Shown here in pieces: positions 1-10,133 of a stretch of DNA of 64,000 bases. Each line of letters starts with the position of its first letter. Position 1 is the first letter of the stretch. Source of the DNA: Xylaria sp. FL1777 (Eukaryota > Ascomycota > Sordariomycetes > Xylariales > Xylariaceae); NCBI GenBank assembly GCA_022578965.1, contig MU400547.1, forward strand, positions 186,001-250,000. Direction: 5' to 3'. The notes beneath the pieces are model-generated. The model was not told the origin of the DNA, made no database searches, and saw only the letters and a program-made list of their open reading frames with translations. The translations under genes were made by a program, and so were the position numbers.

Positions 1-898
1 CTCTAAGAGGGTGGCTTCTAATGCCCGTTGAAATACCGCGATCGCGTCAAGAGACGCTAGAGCTGTAGTTGTTTTCATCAATGCCCCTGTGCGCATAGAC
101 GACTTACATGTTGGTCAGCCACGTATCTTGACCTTGTATACTAAGGTGAGTACTTGGTTTCTTGCCAACGCATGTTATAGAATAAGCAACGGACAAAAAG
201 CTGCATTACTGCGTAAGGATTGTCGCATGCATATAAAACGTATTAGGTTGTATTATTAAAATGTACGCTCCTTAAGTGGTGAATTACCATTCGCCTACAG
301 TCCCTCACGCGTGTGTGTATGAATGCCTTAGATATACCTGACCTGCATTTTACAGGTTGCAACCCTATTCATGCACTGAACTTCTGGGCAGATGCTTGGG
401 GGGTGCGGAATTCGCCCGCCATTCCACCGGTGCAACCATACTGACTATATAGTCCGAGCGGCGCGGATAATTAACGGTGCCGAGTCGTGACTTGGGAATA
501 CGAGGATATTGGGGACGTTAGACCAACGCGTGTGGTTGCACAACATCTTAAGCTAGGTGTATTCAAATACGGGGTTTTCCTTGACATGAAACGGAAAAGA
601 TAAGACCTTTACAACCGGGTGATATGCAAGCATTCCAATCCCCCAGCTACGCCACGTAAGGCGTGATAAGGGCCCAGGGAGCTCCGAAGATGGTCACATT
701 CATTCCTCGGGTCGACGAGGCGCGAGCCGCGCGGCTTACAATCAAACTCCCTTAACTAATGGAAATCTGTGTCCATATTTGGGCGATACTATAAAGCTTC
801 ACAAAAGCTTGGCTTATATAAAGCTAGAGACGCGGTTCGGTATCAAGAAGAACGGTTAGTATATCCCTAAGTCTAGCGTCATATTCAATCAATTCACA
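1..898. other. Gene-free left edge and NRPS promoter region
   Basis: I see no convincing coding region in this stretch. It is ordinary mixed-composition DNA. A TATA-box-like run (TATATAAA at about 815-822) lies some 80 bases before the NRPS start codon at 899 and is the best promoter candidate. The region may also hold the end of a gene lying further left, but no frame supports that here. Confidence 0.6.
815..822 (+). promoter_or_regulatory. TATA-like element upstream of the NRPS
   Basis: The sequence TATATAAA lies about 80 bases upstream of the NRPS ATG, a plausible distance for a fungal TATA box with a short leader. This is a motif match only. Confidence 0.35.
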
Positions 899-3800
899 AT
901 GCCTAGGGTTCCTACTCACAATAGCCTCTTAGATGTCAAGTCATGTTACGTTGGGAAAGTCGACAAGGCGTACGACCGCGTACTTCTTCGCGGAGCATGG
1001 CTACTCCTTCTATCCCGGTACTCTGGGGGAGGTACGCTGGAAGTGAGAGATACTAGCTCAGCTGAGACATTTGAGCTTGCTGCCACGGTAGATATGGAGA
1101 TTTTTGTCTTCCTTGATCAAGTGCGAAAGACCATGGCCGGCGAGACGTGCTTGACTTCCGGGCCTATGCATATGTTCCCGCTGGCCAATCGGTGCTTGCG
1201 CGGGGGAAACATCAACTTCAAGACAGTCATGACGCATAGGTGCACAGATCTAGCCGACTTACATGACTGTCATATTGCTCTGGAGATAGGGGAAGAGACG
1301 GTCACCATCTCGGTTGATGAGTCGCTATCATCTAGCAAGCATGACCCAGGCTTACCGGAGCGCCTTGCTGGACAGTTCCAAACCACTATAGCTCAACTCC
1401 AAAACGCCACGCGCAGCTCAACCATCGGCATGATCGATGTAATGGGCTCTGCTGACTGGGAGGATGCGGCATCACTCGAATTGCCATTCCCCGCAGTAAC
1501 CCGCAAGACCCTTCATTCCATGATGCGCGAAAATTCCCTACCTGACTCACTGGCCATAGACGCTTGGGATGGGCGACTAACATATGCTGAGCTTGATGAG
1601 TGGTCGAACATCGTAGCTCATAAGCTACGGCATGTAGGTGTCTGCCGTGGCAGTTATGTCCCTCTCTTCTTCGAGAAGTCTATGTGGCATCCAGTCTCTA
1701 TTTTCGCTTGCTCCAAAATAGGGGCGCCATGGGTGACGATCCCTTTCGACATGCCAGCTGGGAGAGTTCGGTCAATTATCAATCAACTCAAAGACAAAAA
1801 CGGTCAAACAAGCCGAGTTTGCTTGAGTTCAAATGGGCAGCGCGAGAAAGCGGCCGAATATGTCCAAGAGGTTATCGAGGTTGCGTCGCATATGGTTCGT
1901 ACCACAACCAAGGATCTTAATAGTGACAGCACAGTCCTCCCACTTGAAGATGTTGACAACCAAGTCTTGTCTCCTATCGATCCCGATGACTGTGCATATG
2001 TATGCTTCACGTCTGGAACCACGGGTGCGCCAAAAGGCATTGCCATTTCTCAGGAAGGTATCTGCACTTTTATACCTGCTTGGCTTAAACTTCGCGGATA
2101 TCCGGGCGGCGTCGGAATTCGGGAGGGTCATATCCTGCCATACACGGGCGATATGAGCATGCTTGAGATTTTGGTCGGCGTCTGTACGGGTTCATGCCTG
2201 TGCATTCTCTCGGAAGACGAGCGCATGAATGATCTTGGACCAGCGCTGGCACGCTACGATGTGACCAATCTCCACACCACGCCCTCGATTTCCGAAATCC
2301 TGGACCCCGCAGAGCTCTCTTCTCTTAAGCACATACACTTTGGTGGCGAGTCGATGACTCGAGCTTTGATGGAGCGATGGCTACCAAAGGTGGACGTTCT
2401 TGTAACCTACGGACCAGCCGAGATTACCAACGAATGTAGTGGAATGCGTGTACTCAGTGCAGCTGACTTTGGGAATGGGTGCATCGGGAAACCATTTGGC
2501 GCTCGTATATATATCGTCGCCCCTGAGAACCCGCATCGGCGACTGCCCCGCGGTTTTGTGGGCGAGATTATTGTTGAAGGCCCGGGCGTTTCAGCGGGCT
2601 ATATTTCGCAACTCGAAACCGAAGCATTCCTTGAAGATCTAGCTTGGGCACCGGCTTCTGGTGGCATAAAGCGAAGATTCTATCGCACAGGCGACCTTGG
2701 CTATATGGACGCTGACGGTGTATTCTTTTGTGAAGGACGCAAGGACTCACAGGTGAAGATCCGCGGACAGCGCATTGAGGTCGCTGAGGTTGAACGCCTT
2801 ATCAGCACCATTATGCCCGAAGGTACTCGTGTAGTTGTCGACGCCGTCGTGCTTCGTACGGGAACGCAGTCTTTAGTGGCCTTTCTGCAACTAGGCAAGG
2901 CTCCCTCGGCGAATCAAGATGAGATCATAGAGAGCTTGAAAACTCATTTACTCAGTCACCTCCCGCGCGCTTTTGTGCCGTCTTCGTTTTTCTTCGTGGA
3001 TCATATCCCATTGGGAACCACTGGGAAGGTTGATCGAAAGAGATTGAAGGCCATGATTGAAACGGATGTGTCGAAACATTCAAACAACGGAACGTTAACA
3101 TCAGTCCCGTCTTCGGGCCAGAACGGGTCAGGTGCGCCTGATAAAATACACCATGTAGATCCAGAAGTCGTGGAACCGAGCCTCGAGGATGTGCTACGGA
3201 ACTTATGGGCCTCGGTTCTACATTTGGATGTAGAAAATGTTCACCCAGACTCGCATTTCTTCAAACTAGGTGGTGATTCCATTAATGCGATGAAACTAGT
3301 ATCTTTGGCGCGAAAACAATCAATTTCTCTCTCGTTCGCTCAAGTCTACAGGACTCCCACTCTAAAAGCACTTGCGGTGGCATTGAAACGTTCATGGAAA
3401 CGCCCTTCCACCGTGTTACCAGCTTCAAAGCCCGGCTTTGCGCATCCCGCAGTCGCTCCGGTACCAACCAAGCAACTGCAGGCCTATGTACACAAGGATT
3501 CCCTCTCTAAGCATTCTGATTTTCCGGGTAGCGTTTTTAAGACATCAGAAAGAACGAAGCTGGAGAGCGCTGTCAACGGTGTGGTTAACTCTGAGTCTAA
3601 GAAGACTGTAACGTCGAACGGGATTTCCGCGAACGGTGAATCAGCCGCTTCACATCCTAAGAGTAAACGCGACATCGCGGAATTGTGGAATATCGATGCG
3701 GAATCCATTGAGGATGTTTCTCATTGCACTCCAATGCAAGAAACCCTTTTCGCTTCGTCTCAGACCCTCCCCGGCGTGCAGATCCTGCAATGGGAGTTCC

Positions 3801-6571
3801 AAATCCCCGATGATGTATCGATGCAGCGAGTCTGCGACTCCTGGCGGCGCGTGGTCGATCGGAATCCTATACTGCGCACACGTCTCCTTCAATCTGCAAC
3901 GTCTCTCCTCCAAGTCGTCCTTGCCGAAGATTTCCACTGGGAGGTCCAGCACAAAGCGATTTCAGACAAGGCTCGTCTTCGTATACGGCAGCAGATGATG
4001 CAAAATGGTGGCCACCTCTGCGACTTCGTTGTATTTCGTGCGCCGAACGAAAATGTCCAGATATTGGTGTGGACAGTCCATCATGCGTTGGTTGACTCTC
4101 ATGCGGCAAGACTCTTCACGATGGCCGCCCACAAGGGGTACAAAGGCCACGTGATTCCACATATGGAGCCTTTGACTGAATTTTACGCCTCTAAACCGGC
4201 AAATACTATACCCGCCGACGAAGAGGTATCGTACTGGAAAGGGGTGCTGCGGGGTTGTCAAAGCAGCTTGTTCCCAGGTATACCAAGGCTTGACGACGGC
4301 GTTCACGTCAGCGCTGGACTGGGTCAGATCACGAAGAAGCTTAGCAGCACTATCACTAGACATAACAGCACTGCACTTCTAAGAGCGTCCTGGGCCTTGA
4401 CTATAGCAAAAATGGCAAAAGTTGACGATGTTGTATTTGGTGCGCTCATCAGTGACAGGGTCAACGCGAGATCAAGGAACGTAGCTGGATCTCTGTCAAA
4501 CATCTTGCCTGTGCGAACTAAGGTCAATCGAGCCGTATCAGCTGACAAATTTCTAGAGCAAGTGCATCAAGACATGACTGCAATGCTACCTTTCGAGCGG
4601 ACGAGCCTATCCAAGATCGCTAGCATCGATCCAGAATTCAAGCGTGCTTGCGAGTTCCAATCCGTTCTTAATATCGAAATATCCCGGACTGAAGTTGGCA
4701 AGTCCGGTCTACCGGGCCTTAACTGGATGGTGCCCGTCGACAAGCCCTACTGGGGCTCATCGCGTGCGCTGGTTGTCGACTGTTTCGTGAACCCCCACGA
4801 AATCGAGCTGGTTGTTCGATATGAAAAAAGCATACTCGAAGGAGTGATAGGCGAGATTCTGGCGTGCTTCAGTGGAATTGTGCAGTCCCTTGCTTCCGTG
4901 GCCCTTGGAACGAGTCTTCAGGATGTCCTAAAGACAGCTGCGAGTGACAGCGCGGCTGACTACGTCGAGGCACAGCTGAGGAACTGCTTAGCCCCAGGCG
5001 AAGACTGCGCCGTATGCGTTCTTAAACTTCAGAGAGCACCTGATATGCTTGTCGTCTTTCTCAAAGTCGATGAGAATATGACAGAATTAACTTTCTCCAA
5101 CAGAGTCAGCTCGCTCCAACATGAGCTAAAACGAAAGCTACCAACTCATAACATTCCTTCAGCTTTCTACAGAATGCCGACCCGGCACGCGCCCGAGCAG
5201 CCAGTTGCCATAAACGGTGCTGCGTCGTCACCCGCATTACCAGAATGGGTACTCAAACAGCTCGATGTCGACGCAAAGTACATCCAAGACGTATCGATAG
5301 CGACGCCGTTTCAAACTGAGATAGTCGGCGGCATGGTCCAAGTACCCGGCGCCGGGACTTTTATTCGTAGATACCCTATCCTGCCCGAAATGGACATTAA
5401 CCGCCTCAGTAAGGCGTGGGATCTGATCTGTGCCAAGCTGCCGTGCATGCGCACGCGCGTGATTCTAGGTCCGGAACATCAGTCTGCGCGGCTCGTCACG
5501 CTCACCACATGGGCCAAGATGGATATCAACAGCTACGAAAGCCCGCCCGCTGCCGAAGCAGGCATCAACGCCATCCGTATAGACGCAGGAAGCGTTGGCC
5601 GCGCGCTTGCGAGGGCTGCTGTCGTCCATATAACCGGGCATCAGTCAGTGTTCATCTACGCAATGAACCACACGATCTACGACCGTGACACTCTCGACGT
5701 CATGTGGGATGCACTGTGCGATGCGTATTGGTCCGGCCAGGTAACTCGGACCCTACTACCGTACCGGCGCCTAGCAAACTACCTCGACAGTATTGATCCA
5801 GAACCGGCTCGCGTGTTTTGGCGCTCCTATCTGAAGGACGCGCCGGCCACAGTATTCCCGACTAATCCGACGCCAGACTACGTCGCCCGACCAGCTAGTA
5901 GCCAGGGCCGATTAATCCCCCTCGTTCGCGAAGGAGGCTCGCCTATTACGACCGGGACATTGACGCGGGCTGCATGGGGCCTCACCATTGGTTCATACAC
6001 AGGATCGAATGACGTCGTGTTCCGCGGGATATTGTCCGGGCGCACGGTGCCCGTCGATGAAATAGAGCGAGTGTGCGGCCCCACGCTCACCAACGTGCCG
6101 ATACGTATACGCACTACCGATCCGAGCACGACCGTGTCGTCGTTCCTGGCCAAGATCCAGGATGACGGCGCCGACATCGTCGAACACGAGACGTTGGGGC
6201 TCGCTGCCATCTCAGGCTTGAGCCCCGAGATCGGCCGCGTATGCGGAAGCTTTAATAACATGCTCGTGGTACATCCGGCGGAAGCAGCCTCAAAGGCGCA
6301 GGCGATGCCGCTCGGAGAAGAGTCGATGGTTATCGACTTGACAGGCTATGTGGCCTTGACGCTAACCTGCAGCTTGTCTGCTACTGAAGTAGTCGCTAGC
6401 ACAATACATGATCCGAAGGTGCTCGATGATGTGGCTGCACAAGACGTCCTCGCTCGGTTCCATGACTACTTAGTTGCCTTGGCAGATGCTGAGGGTAGGG
6501 TTGACCTGACTGTTGGGAGCCTGTTGCAGTCTTTATCGGAACGCAGCAAAAGCCCTTGCGCTTATAATTAA
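899..6571 (+). CDS. Single-module nonribosomal peptide synthetase with vestigial domains
   Basis: An uninterrupted 1890-residue frame starting at ATG 899. Approximate domain order: residues 20-170 resemble the C-terminal lobe of a condensation domain (AWLLLLSRYSGG near 33). An adenylation domain follows, with A3 GTTGAPKG near 372, A5 TYGPAEIT near 502, A7 YRTGDLG near 595 and A10 GTTGKVDRK near 706. A thiolation domain has GGDSINAM near 791, with the carrier serine present. Condensation domain 1 starts near 938 and has HHALVDS near 1060. Residues 1355-1435 look like a remnant of the small C-terminal adenylation subdomain without a core or carrier domain. Condensation domain 2 starts near 1464 with the degenerate motif NHTIYDR near 1588. 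No terminal thioesterase or second carrier domain is seen. NRPSs activate amino acids as adenylates and condense them as thioesters; the product here is unknown. No tailoring genes sit to the right, so any cluster would extend to the left beyond the window. Confidence 0.9.
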   Translation: MPRVPTHNSLLDVKSCYVGKVDKAYDRVLLRGAWLLLLSRYSGGGTLEVRDTSSAETFELAATVDMEIFVFLDQVRKTMAGETCLTSGPMHMFPLANRCLRGGNINFKTVMTHRCTDLADLHDCHIALEIGEETVTISVDESLSSSKHDPGLPERLAGQFQTTIAQLQNATRSSTIGMIDVMGSADWEDAASLELPFPAVTRKTLHSMMRENSLPDSLAIDAWDGRLTYAELDEWSNIVAHKLRHVGVCRGSYVPLFFEKSMWHPVSIFACSKIGAPWVTIPFDMPAGRVRSIINQLKDKNGQTSRVCLSSNGQREKAAEYVQEVIEVASHMVRTTTKDLNSDSTVLPLEDVDNQVLSPIDPDDCAYVCFTSGTTGAPKGIAISQEGICTFIPAWLKLRGYPGGVGIREGHILPYTGDMSMLEILVGVCTGSCLCILSEDERMNDLGPALARYDVTNLHTTPSISEILDPAELSSLKHIHFGGESMTRALMERWLPKVDVLVTYGPAEITNECSGMRVLSAADFGNGCIGKPFGARIYIVAPENPHRRLPRGFVGEIIVEGPGVSAGYISQLETEAFLEDLAWAPASGGIKRRFYRTGDLGYMDADGVFFCEGRKDSQVKIRGQRIEVAEVERLISTIMPEGTRVVVDAVVLRTGTQSLVAFLQLGKAPSANQDEIIESLKTHLLSHLPRAFVPSSFFFVDHIPLGTTGKVDRKRLKAMIETDVSKHSNNGTLTSVPSSGQNGSGAPDKIHHVDPEVVEPSLEDVLRNLWASVLHLDVENVHPDSHFFKLGGDSINAMKLVSLARKQSISLSFAQVYRTPTLKALAVALKRSWKRPSTVLPASKPGFAHPAVAPVPTKQLQAYVHKDSLSKHSDFPGSVFKTSERTKLESAVNGVVNSESKKTVTSNGISANGESAASHPKSKRDIAELWNIDAESIEDVSHCTPMQETLFASSQTLPGVQILQWEFQIPDDVSMQRVCDSWRRVVDRNPILRTRLLQSATSLLQVVLAEDFHWEVQHKAISDKARLRIRQQMMQNGGHLCDFVVFRAPNENVQILVWTVHHALVDSHAARLFTMAAHKGYKGHVIPHMEPLTEFYASKPANTIPADEEVSYWKGVLRGCQSSLFPGIPRLDDGVHVSAGLGQITKKLSSTITRHNSTALLRASWALTIAKMAKVDDVVFGALISDRVNARSRNVAGSLSNILPVRTKVNRAVSADKFLEQVHQDMTAMLPFERTSLSKIASIDPEFKRACEFQSVLNIEISRTEVGKSGLPGLNWMVPVDKPYWGSSRALVVDCFVNPHEIELVVRYEKSILEGVIGEILACFSGIVQSLASVALGTSLQDVLKTAASDSAADYVEAQLRNCLAPGEDCAVCVLKLQRAPDMLVVFLKVDENMTELTFSNRVSSLQHELKRKLPTHNIPSAFYRMPTRHAPEQPVAINGAASSPALPEWVLKQLDVDAKYIQDVSIATPFQTEIVGGMVQVPGAGTFIRRYPILPEMDINRLSKAWDLICAKLPCMRTRVILGPEHQSARLVTLTTWAKMDINSYESPPAAEAGINAIRIDAGSVGRALARAAVVHITGHQSVFIYAMNHTIYDRDTLDVMWDALCDAYWSGQVTRTLLPYRRLANYLDSIDPEPARVFWRSYLKDAPATVFPTNPTPDYVARPASSQGRLIPLVREGGSPITTGTLTRAAWGLTIGSYTGSNDVVFRGILSGRTVPVDEIERVCGPTLTNVPIRIRTTDPSTTVSSFLAKIQDDGADIVEHETLGLAAISGLSPEIGRVCGSFNNMLVVHPAEAASKAQAMPLGEESMVIDLTGYVALTLTCSLSATEVVASTIHDPKVLDDVAAQDVLARFHDYLVALADAEGRVDLTVGSLLQSLSERSKSPCAYN

Positions 6572-7083
6572 TTGCAACAGATCCTTAACACTACCTAGGT
6601 AGTCCGGGGAATTTCGCCATCTGTTCGCCACCTGTGCGCCACCTGCACAACTATTTCTCCACCTAGTCTAAATCAGATGGCGTTCTTGGGCTTTAGTATA
6701 TCGTATTCTTCAGCCCATCTAAAAATAAGATTTAACAACCTTTTCTAACAAGTCAAAGTTGAATATTTGTACAACTAAGTATTTTCAGGCGAATTATAGT
6801 TAGTTCTTAATAAATCATTGTAGTAACTAGCTGCTCGTAGAAAATGGGTTTTGCAAGGATACTCAAGTCTGTAAACCTTCTAGCTATTGACTTAGCTATA
6901 CGCTCACCTGCTTTAGCTCTTACGTGTACAAAACTATGTACTAACTACCTATACTAAAGTTTCGTATGAGCATACAGGAAGTCGAAAATCAATCTGATGA
7001 CCTTGGTTATATCCACTGCTTTTGCAGTCGAGACTACACCTAAATGTCTAGATGCGACAATGTAAGAGTAACTGTTCCCCCGC
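6572..7083. other. Intergenic region between NRPS and Hsp70-like gene
   Basis: This region lies between the 3' ends of two convergent genes. It is moderately AT-rich and contains no credible reading frame. It presumably holds both 3' untranslated regions and polyadenylation signals, none of which is distinctive. Confidence 0.5.
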
Positions 7084-9320
7084 CTACTCAGAAAGCCCAA
7101 GGATAACCTTCTCTCCGATCTTCTTGCCATCGGACGTCGCCTTGATCATCAAAGAGGCCCCAAAAATATTCACTTCAACCTTGTAAATGAGTATACGATG
7201 TGGAAATTCATCTCCGCCGCGTTTCGGGAGCTCCTCAACTGGCACCGGAGTTCTCATGTCAATAATGACATGTTTCTGAAACTCAGAGGGCTCACCAGGT
7301 TGATTCAAATTACGCTTCGTCTCATTGTCTGCTAGCCGCTTGGGAGGCGAAGCAAGGTTCGATCTGTAGATTGGCTCGGAGAAACTTACAAAGCCGACCT
7401 CGTCGGCGTCGAAGAACCTCTCATACTCGTATATGCATGAACTGTGAGCCGTAACGCTTTCGCCCTAGTCCATGGTTAACAAGTTACTTCGTTCTAGATG
7501 TGTGAAGAAGTGGGAAGTACTAACACGAAGGATAATCCATTCCATTTGGTCTCTGGCGACAGGGCGACCGGTAAGCTCATGGATATCATGGTCATCAGGG
7601 TCGTGAATTTCGTGACTGCGAGTGTAAATCAGCATGTAGGTTTACGGTCAAGAATTATTCGATGATCCATTACTTGAAATTCTCCCACTTTGTCCATCCA
7701 TAGCTGTATCGAGAGACACGTGAATGAACAGGGTCTTGCTTGGTCATGTGAGCGACTCCAGAGAGAACTGCACCTCGTGCAACAGCAGTCCAACTGCGAT
7801 GTAGTCAGATAAATTCGAAAAATATCAGATGTAGTACTCTTACGGTCTATCATTGCTCTCCAAGAGTATTTCAACACGGTCTTCATATTGCTGGGAAAGC
7901 TTGCGGTAAATATACTCGCAGCGACCGAAACCCCCAGTCAAAACAATGAACTAAGAAATAGAATGTTAGCTTCAAATACCATTAGCACGTACTTAAATTT
8001 TTATAATCACCTGAGGTAAGCTTCCTGTCTTGTTTGAGATCGCCTTAACCTGCCCTTCTACAAGTTTTAAGATCTCATCGAATACGGAATCAAAGATGTT
8101 ATTCAGGTCATCTCTGATTTAGAAAAGTGGATGATTAGCAAGATTTTATAGACTATACAGCTCTTTAGCAGGTTGAAACTTACGAGTCCAGCCGAACTTC
8201 TGGTCTTCGGCGGCCTTGCGCACCCAAATCAATACTCTGGCCTGGTTGACCGTCATAATACTTCCGTTTGATTCCTTTCTCCCACACGATATTCATGATT
8301 CTCTTTCGCTCGAGTTCGTGTAATTGCCGCCAGGACTTCAAGTTCTTGTCTTTTTCCTTCATTTGCTGCACCTTGTTTTGAATACAGGTCAGAAAAGCTT
8401 GATCGAGGAAGGTAGCACCACACAGGCCCCCTTCCCCCTCGACAACCTCTTCGAGGACTAGATTTGGCTGAATAGATTTAGCTCTGAAGCTTATAAGATC
8501 CTGTATATCCCGATTCACGTAAGACGGTGTTTTCTATAGAGGACTTAAGGATATGATGCATCTTACCACGGTGCCGCCACCCAAGTCAGCAACAATAAAT
8601 GCCTGTCCAGTCTTAAGAACGTCACGCTTATCAAAAGCATGAATAGCGGTAAGTGCTGCAGCCTCTGGCTCTGAGATGAAAGTGTGAGTAGTGTCAACAC
8701 ATCCAGGGCGCTTGTCCAAAATCCCAGCCTTTTCCAACGCGCTTTCCATTCGCTGAATTTCATTGTCCTGCCATATAGCAGGGACTGTGACGACCACATG
8801 AAAAGGGTGAGTGCTAACAAACTGCCGTCCCCAGGCTCTGATGATAATATCAAGCGCATGAGCCCAGACTCTCACGAGAAAATCAGAGATAACGGTGACG
8901 GCATCCTTGCCAGCTCTCTGGACGCGTTGACGGGCTTGCTTTATGTGGTCCGAATTCTTCAAATGCAGTTGCAAATTGCCCTCGTCAAGCAATAGCAACT
9001 TGGACCAACAGATACCTCCCTGTTCATCGCGTGCTTGATGTCCCCATGTAATTATGTCACTCGGGGCATATGAAATTTGGGACGGAACTTTGGGAGTATC
9101 GGAATGTGCCTGGTTAGAGCTTGGGGCGGGCCAGAGCGTGATCGGCACTGGGTTAATATCACCCGGGCCACGACTGCCTGCTCTAATGTAGCTATAAGCC
9201 ACACCAGTGAAGCTGATGAAGTCAGTAACTAGCACATCTCCTTGCTCTATGAGAGGCTTACGTGGTGCCAAAATCAATGCCAATCACTATCGCGCTGTCA
9301 GAATCGATCTGGGCCGCCAT
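7084..9320 (-). CDS. Hsp70-like ATPase (HSPA12-type), eight exons
   Basis: I reconstruct exons 9320-9262, 9212-8567, 8500-8184, 8113-8011, 7950-7844, 7793-7674, 7615-7525 and 7464-7084. All seven introns (49-70 bp) begin with GT and end with AG, and the frame stays open for 607 residues. The actin/Hsp70 nucleotide-binding signatures are visible: phosphate-1 IGIDFGTTFTG (residues 13-23), the connect motif SEPEAAAL (near 200), phosphate-2 ADLGGGTVDL (near 228-237) and adenosine motif LTGGFGR (near 379). The C-terminal part lacks a canonical Hsp70 substrate-binding domain and EEVD tail. This matches the divergent HSPA12-like family that is expanded in filamentous fungi, some of it near self-recognition loci. 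The substrate and role are unknown. The start is fixed by the short first exon, which supplies the phosphate-1 loop. Confidence 0.85.
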
Positions 9321-10133
9321 ATTGAGAAAGAGGATTCAGGGTTTAGCGAAATTCTTCAATAACCAAATTGACTAAACATCCGCGATGATGGCTGTGCTCG
9401 GGGCTATAGAACGAGGATAGATAGAGAACAATGGGAAGCAAGAATAAGGTACTCGACCAAGGGCAAGGCTGAGACGGGAGGAGACGTGTGCACTGGTGAG
9501 AGCTCAACGTCTCATAGAAATATGACGCGACTCTTGAAGGACGTATGGATGTAGATAGATCAGCATCCATTCGGTATGTGACTTGAATGTCGAGTGGATG
9601 TCCGACGCCGGTATCTGATCGGGGTATGGTCAAAGCAATGAAGTATATCTGTGGAATAGGTTGAATGCACCACGGGTATTGTGGACGGTGCAGCTGTTTG
9701 GGATATCGAAATAGTGTTGCTTCAGGACGGTAAGAAAGGCAAGTACGGACCTAAGTTCTTGCAGCCTTCTTGAGCAGGCACCTTCCTATGAACTTAACAC
9801 TTCCCACCCACATAGGTGCATACTTACCCAGCATTTAATCTATATATTACCTGGTAAATAAGTACTTACCTAGGTAAATAAGTACTTAAATACCTACCTG
9901 GGGTCTAATAGCTTGTGTGCCAGCAGTAATTCCAATTAGGTAGATATCCTATTAGACTCGAACTGTTTTTACTTGCCTCTAGGTACCTTACTTACCTTCA
10001 TACACCTCTAACTCCCACTCCCGATACACATTTATTCAAGTTCTACTTCGATCACCAACGTTTAACATTCATATATTAGCATCAGAGAGAAACACCAGTT
10101 TCAGCCAGTAAGCCTGAGAGAAGTCTTCACTAC
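9321..10133. other. Divergent promoter region with a 16-bp tandem repeat
   Basis: This is the shared upstream region of the Hsp70-like gene (leftward) and the coiled-coil gene (rightward). No coding frame is supported. It contains two copies of a 16-base word, annotated separately, and several CCTAGGTA/TACCTA words of the kind that recur through the window. Confidence 0.5.
9853..9888. repeat. 16-bp direct repeat, 20-bp period
   Basis: The 16-base word GGTAAATAAGTACTTA occurs at 9853-9868 and again at 9873-9888, separated by four bases. Each copy contains the palindrome AAGTACTT. The spacing of two helical turns would suit a dimeric regulator, but this is inference only. Confidence 0.7.
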
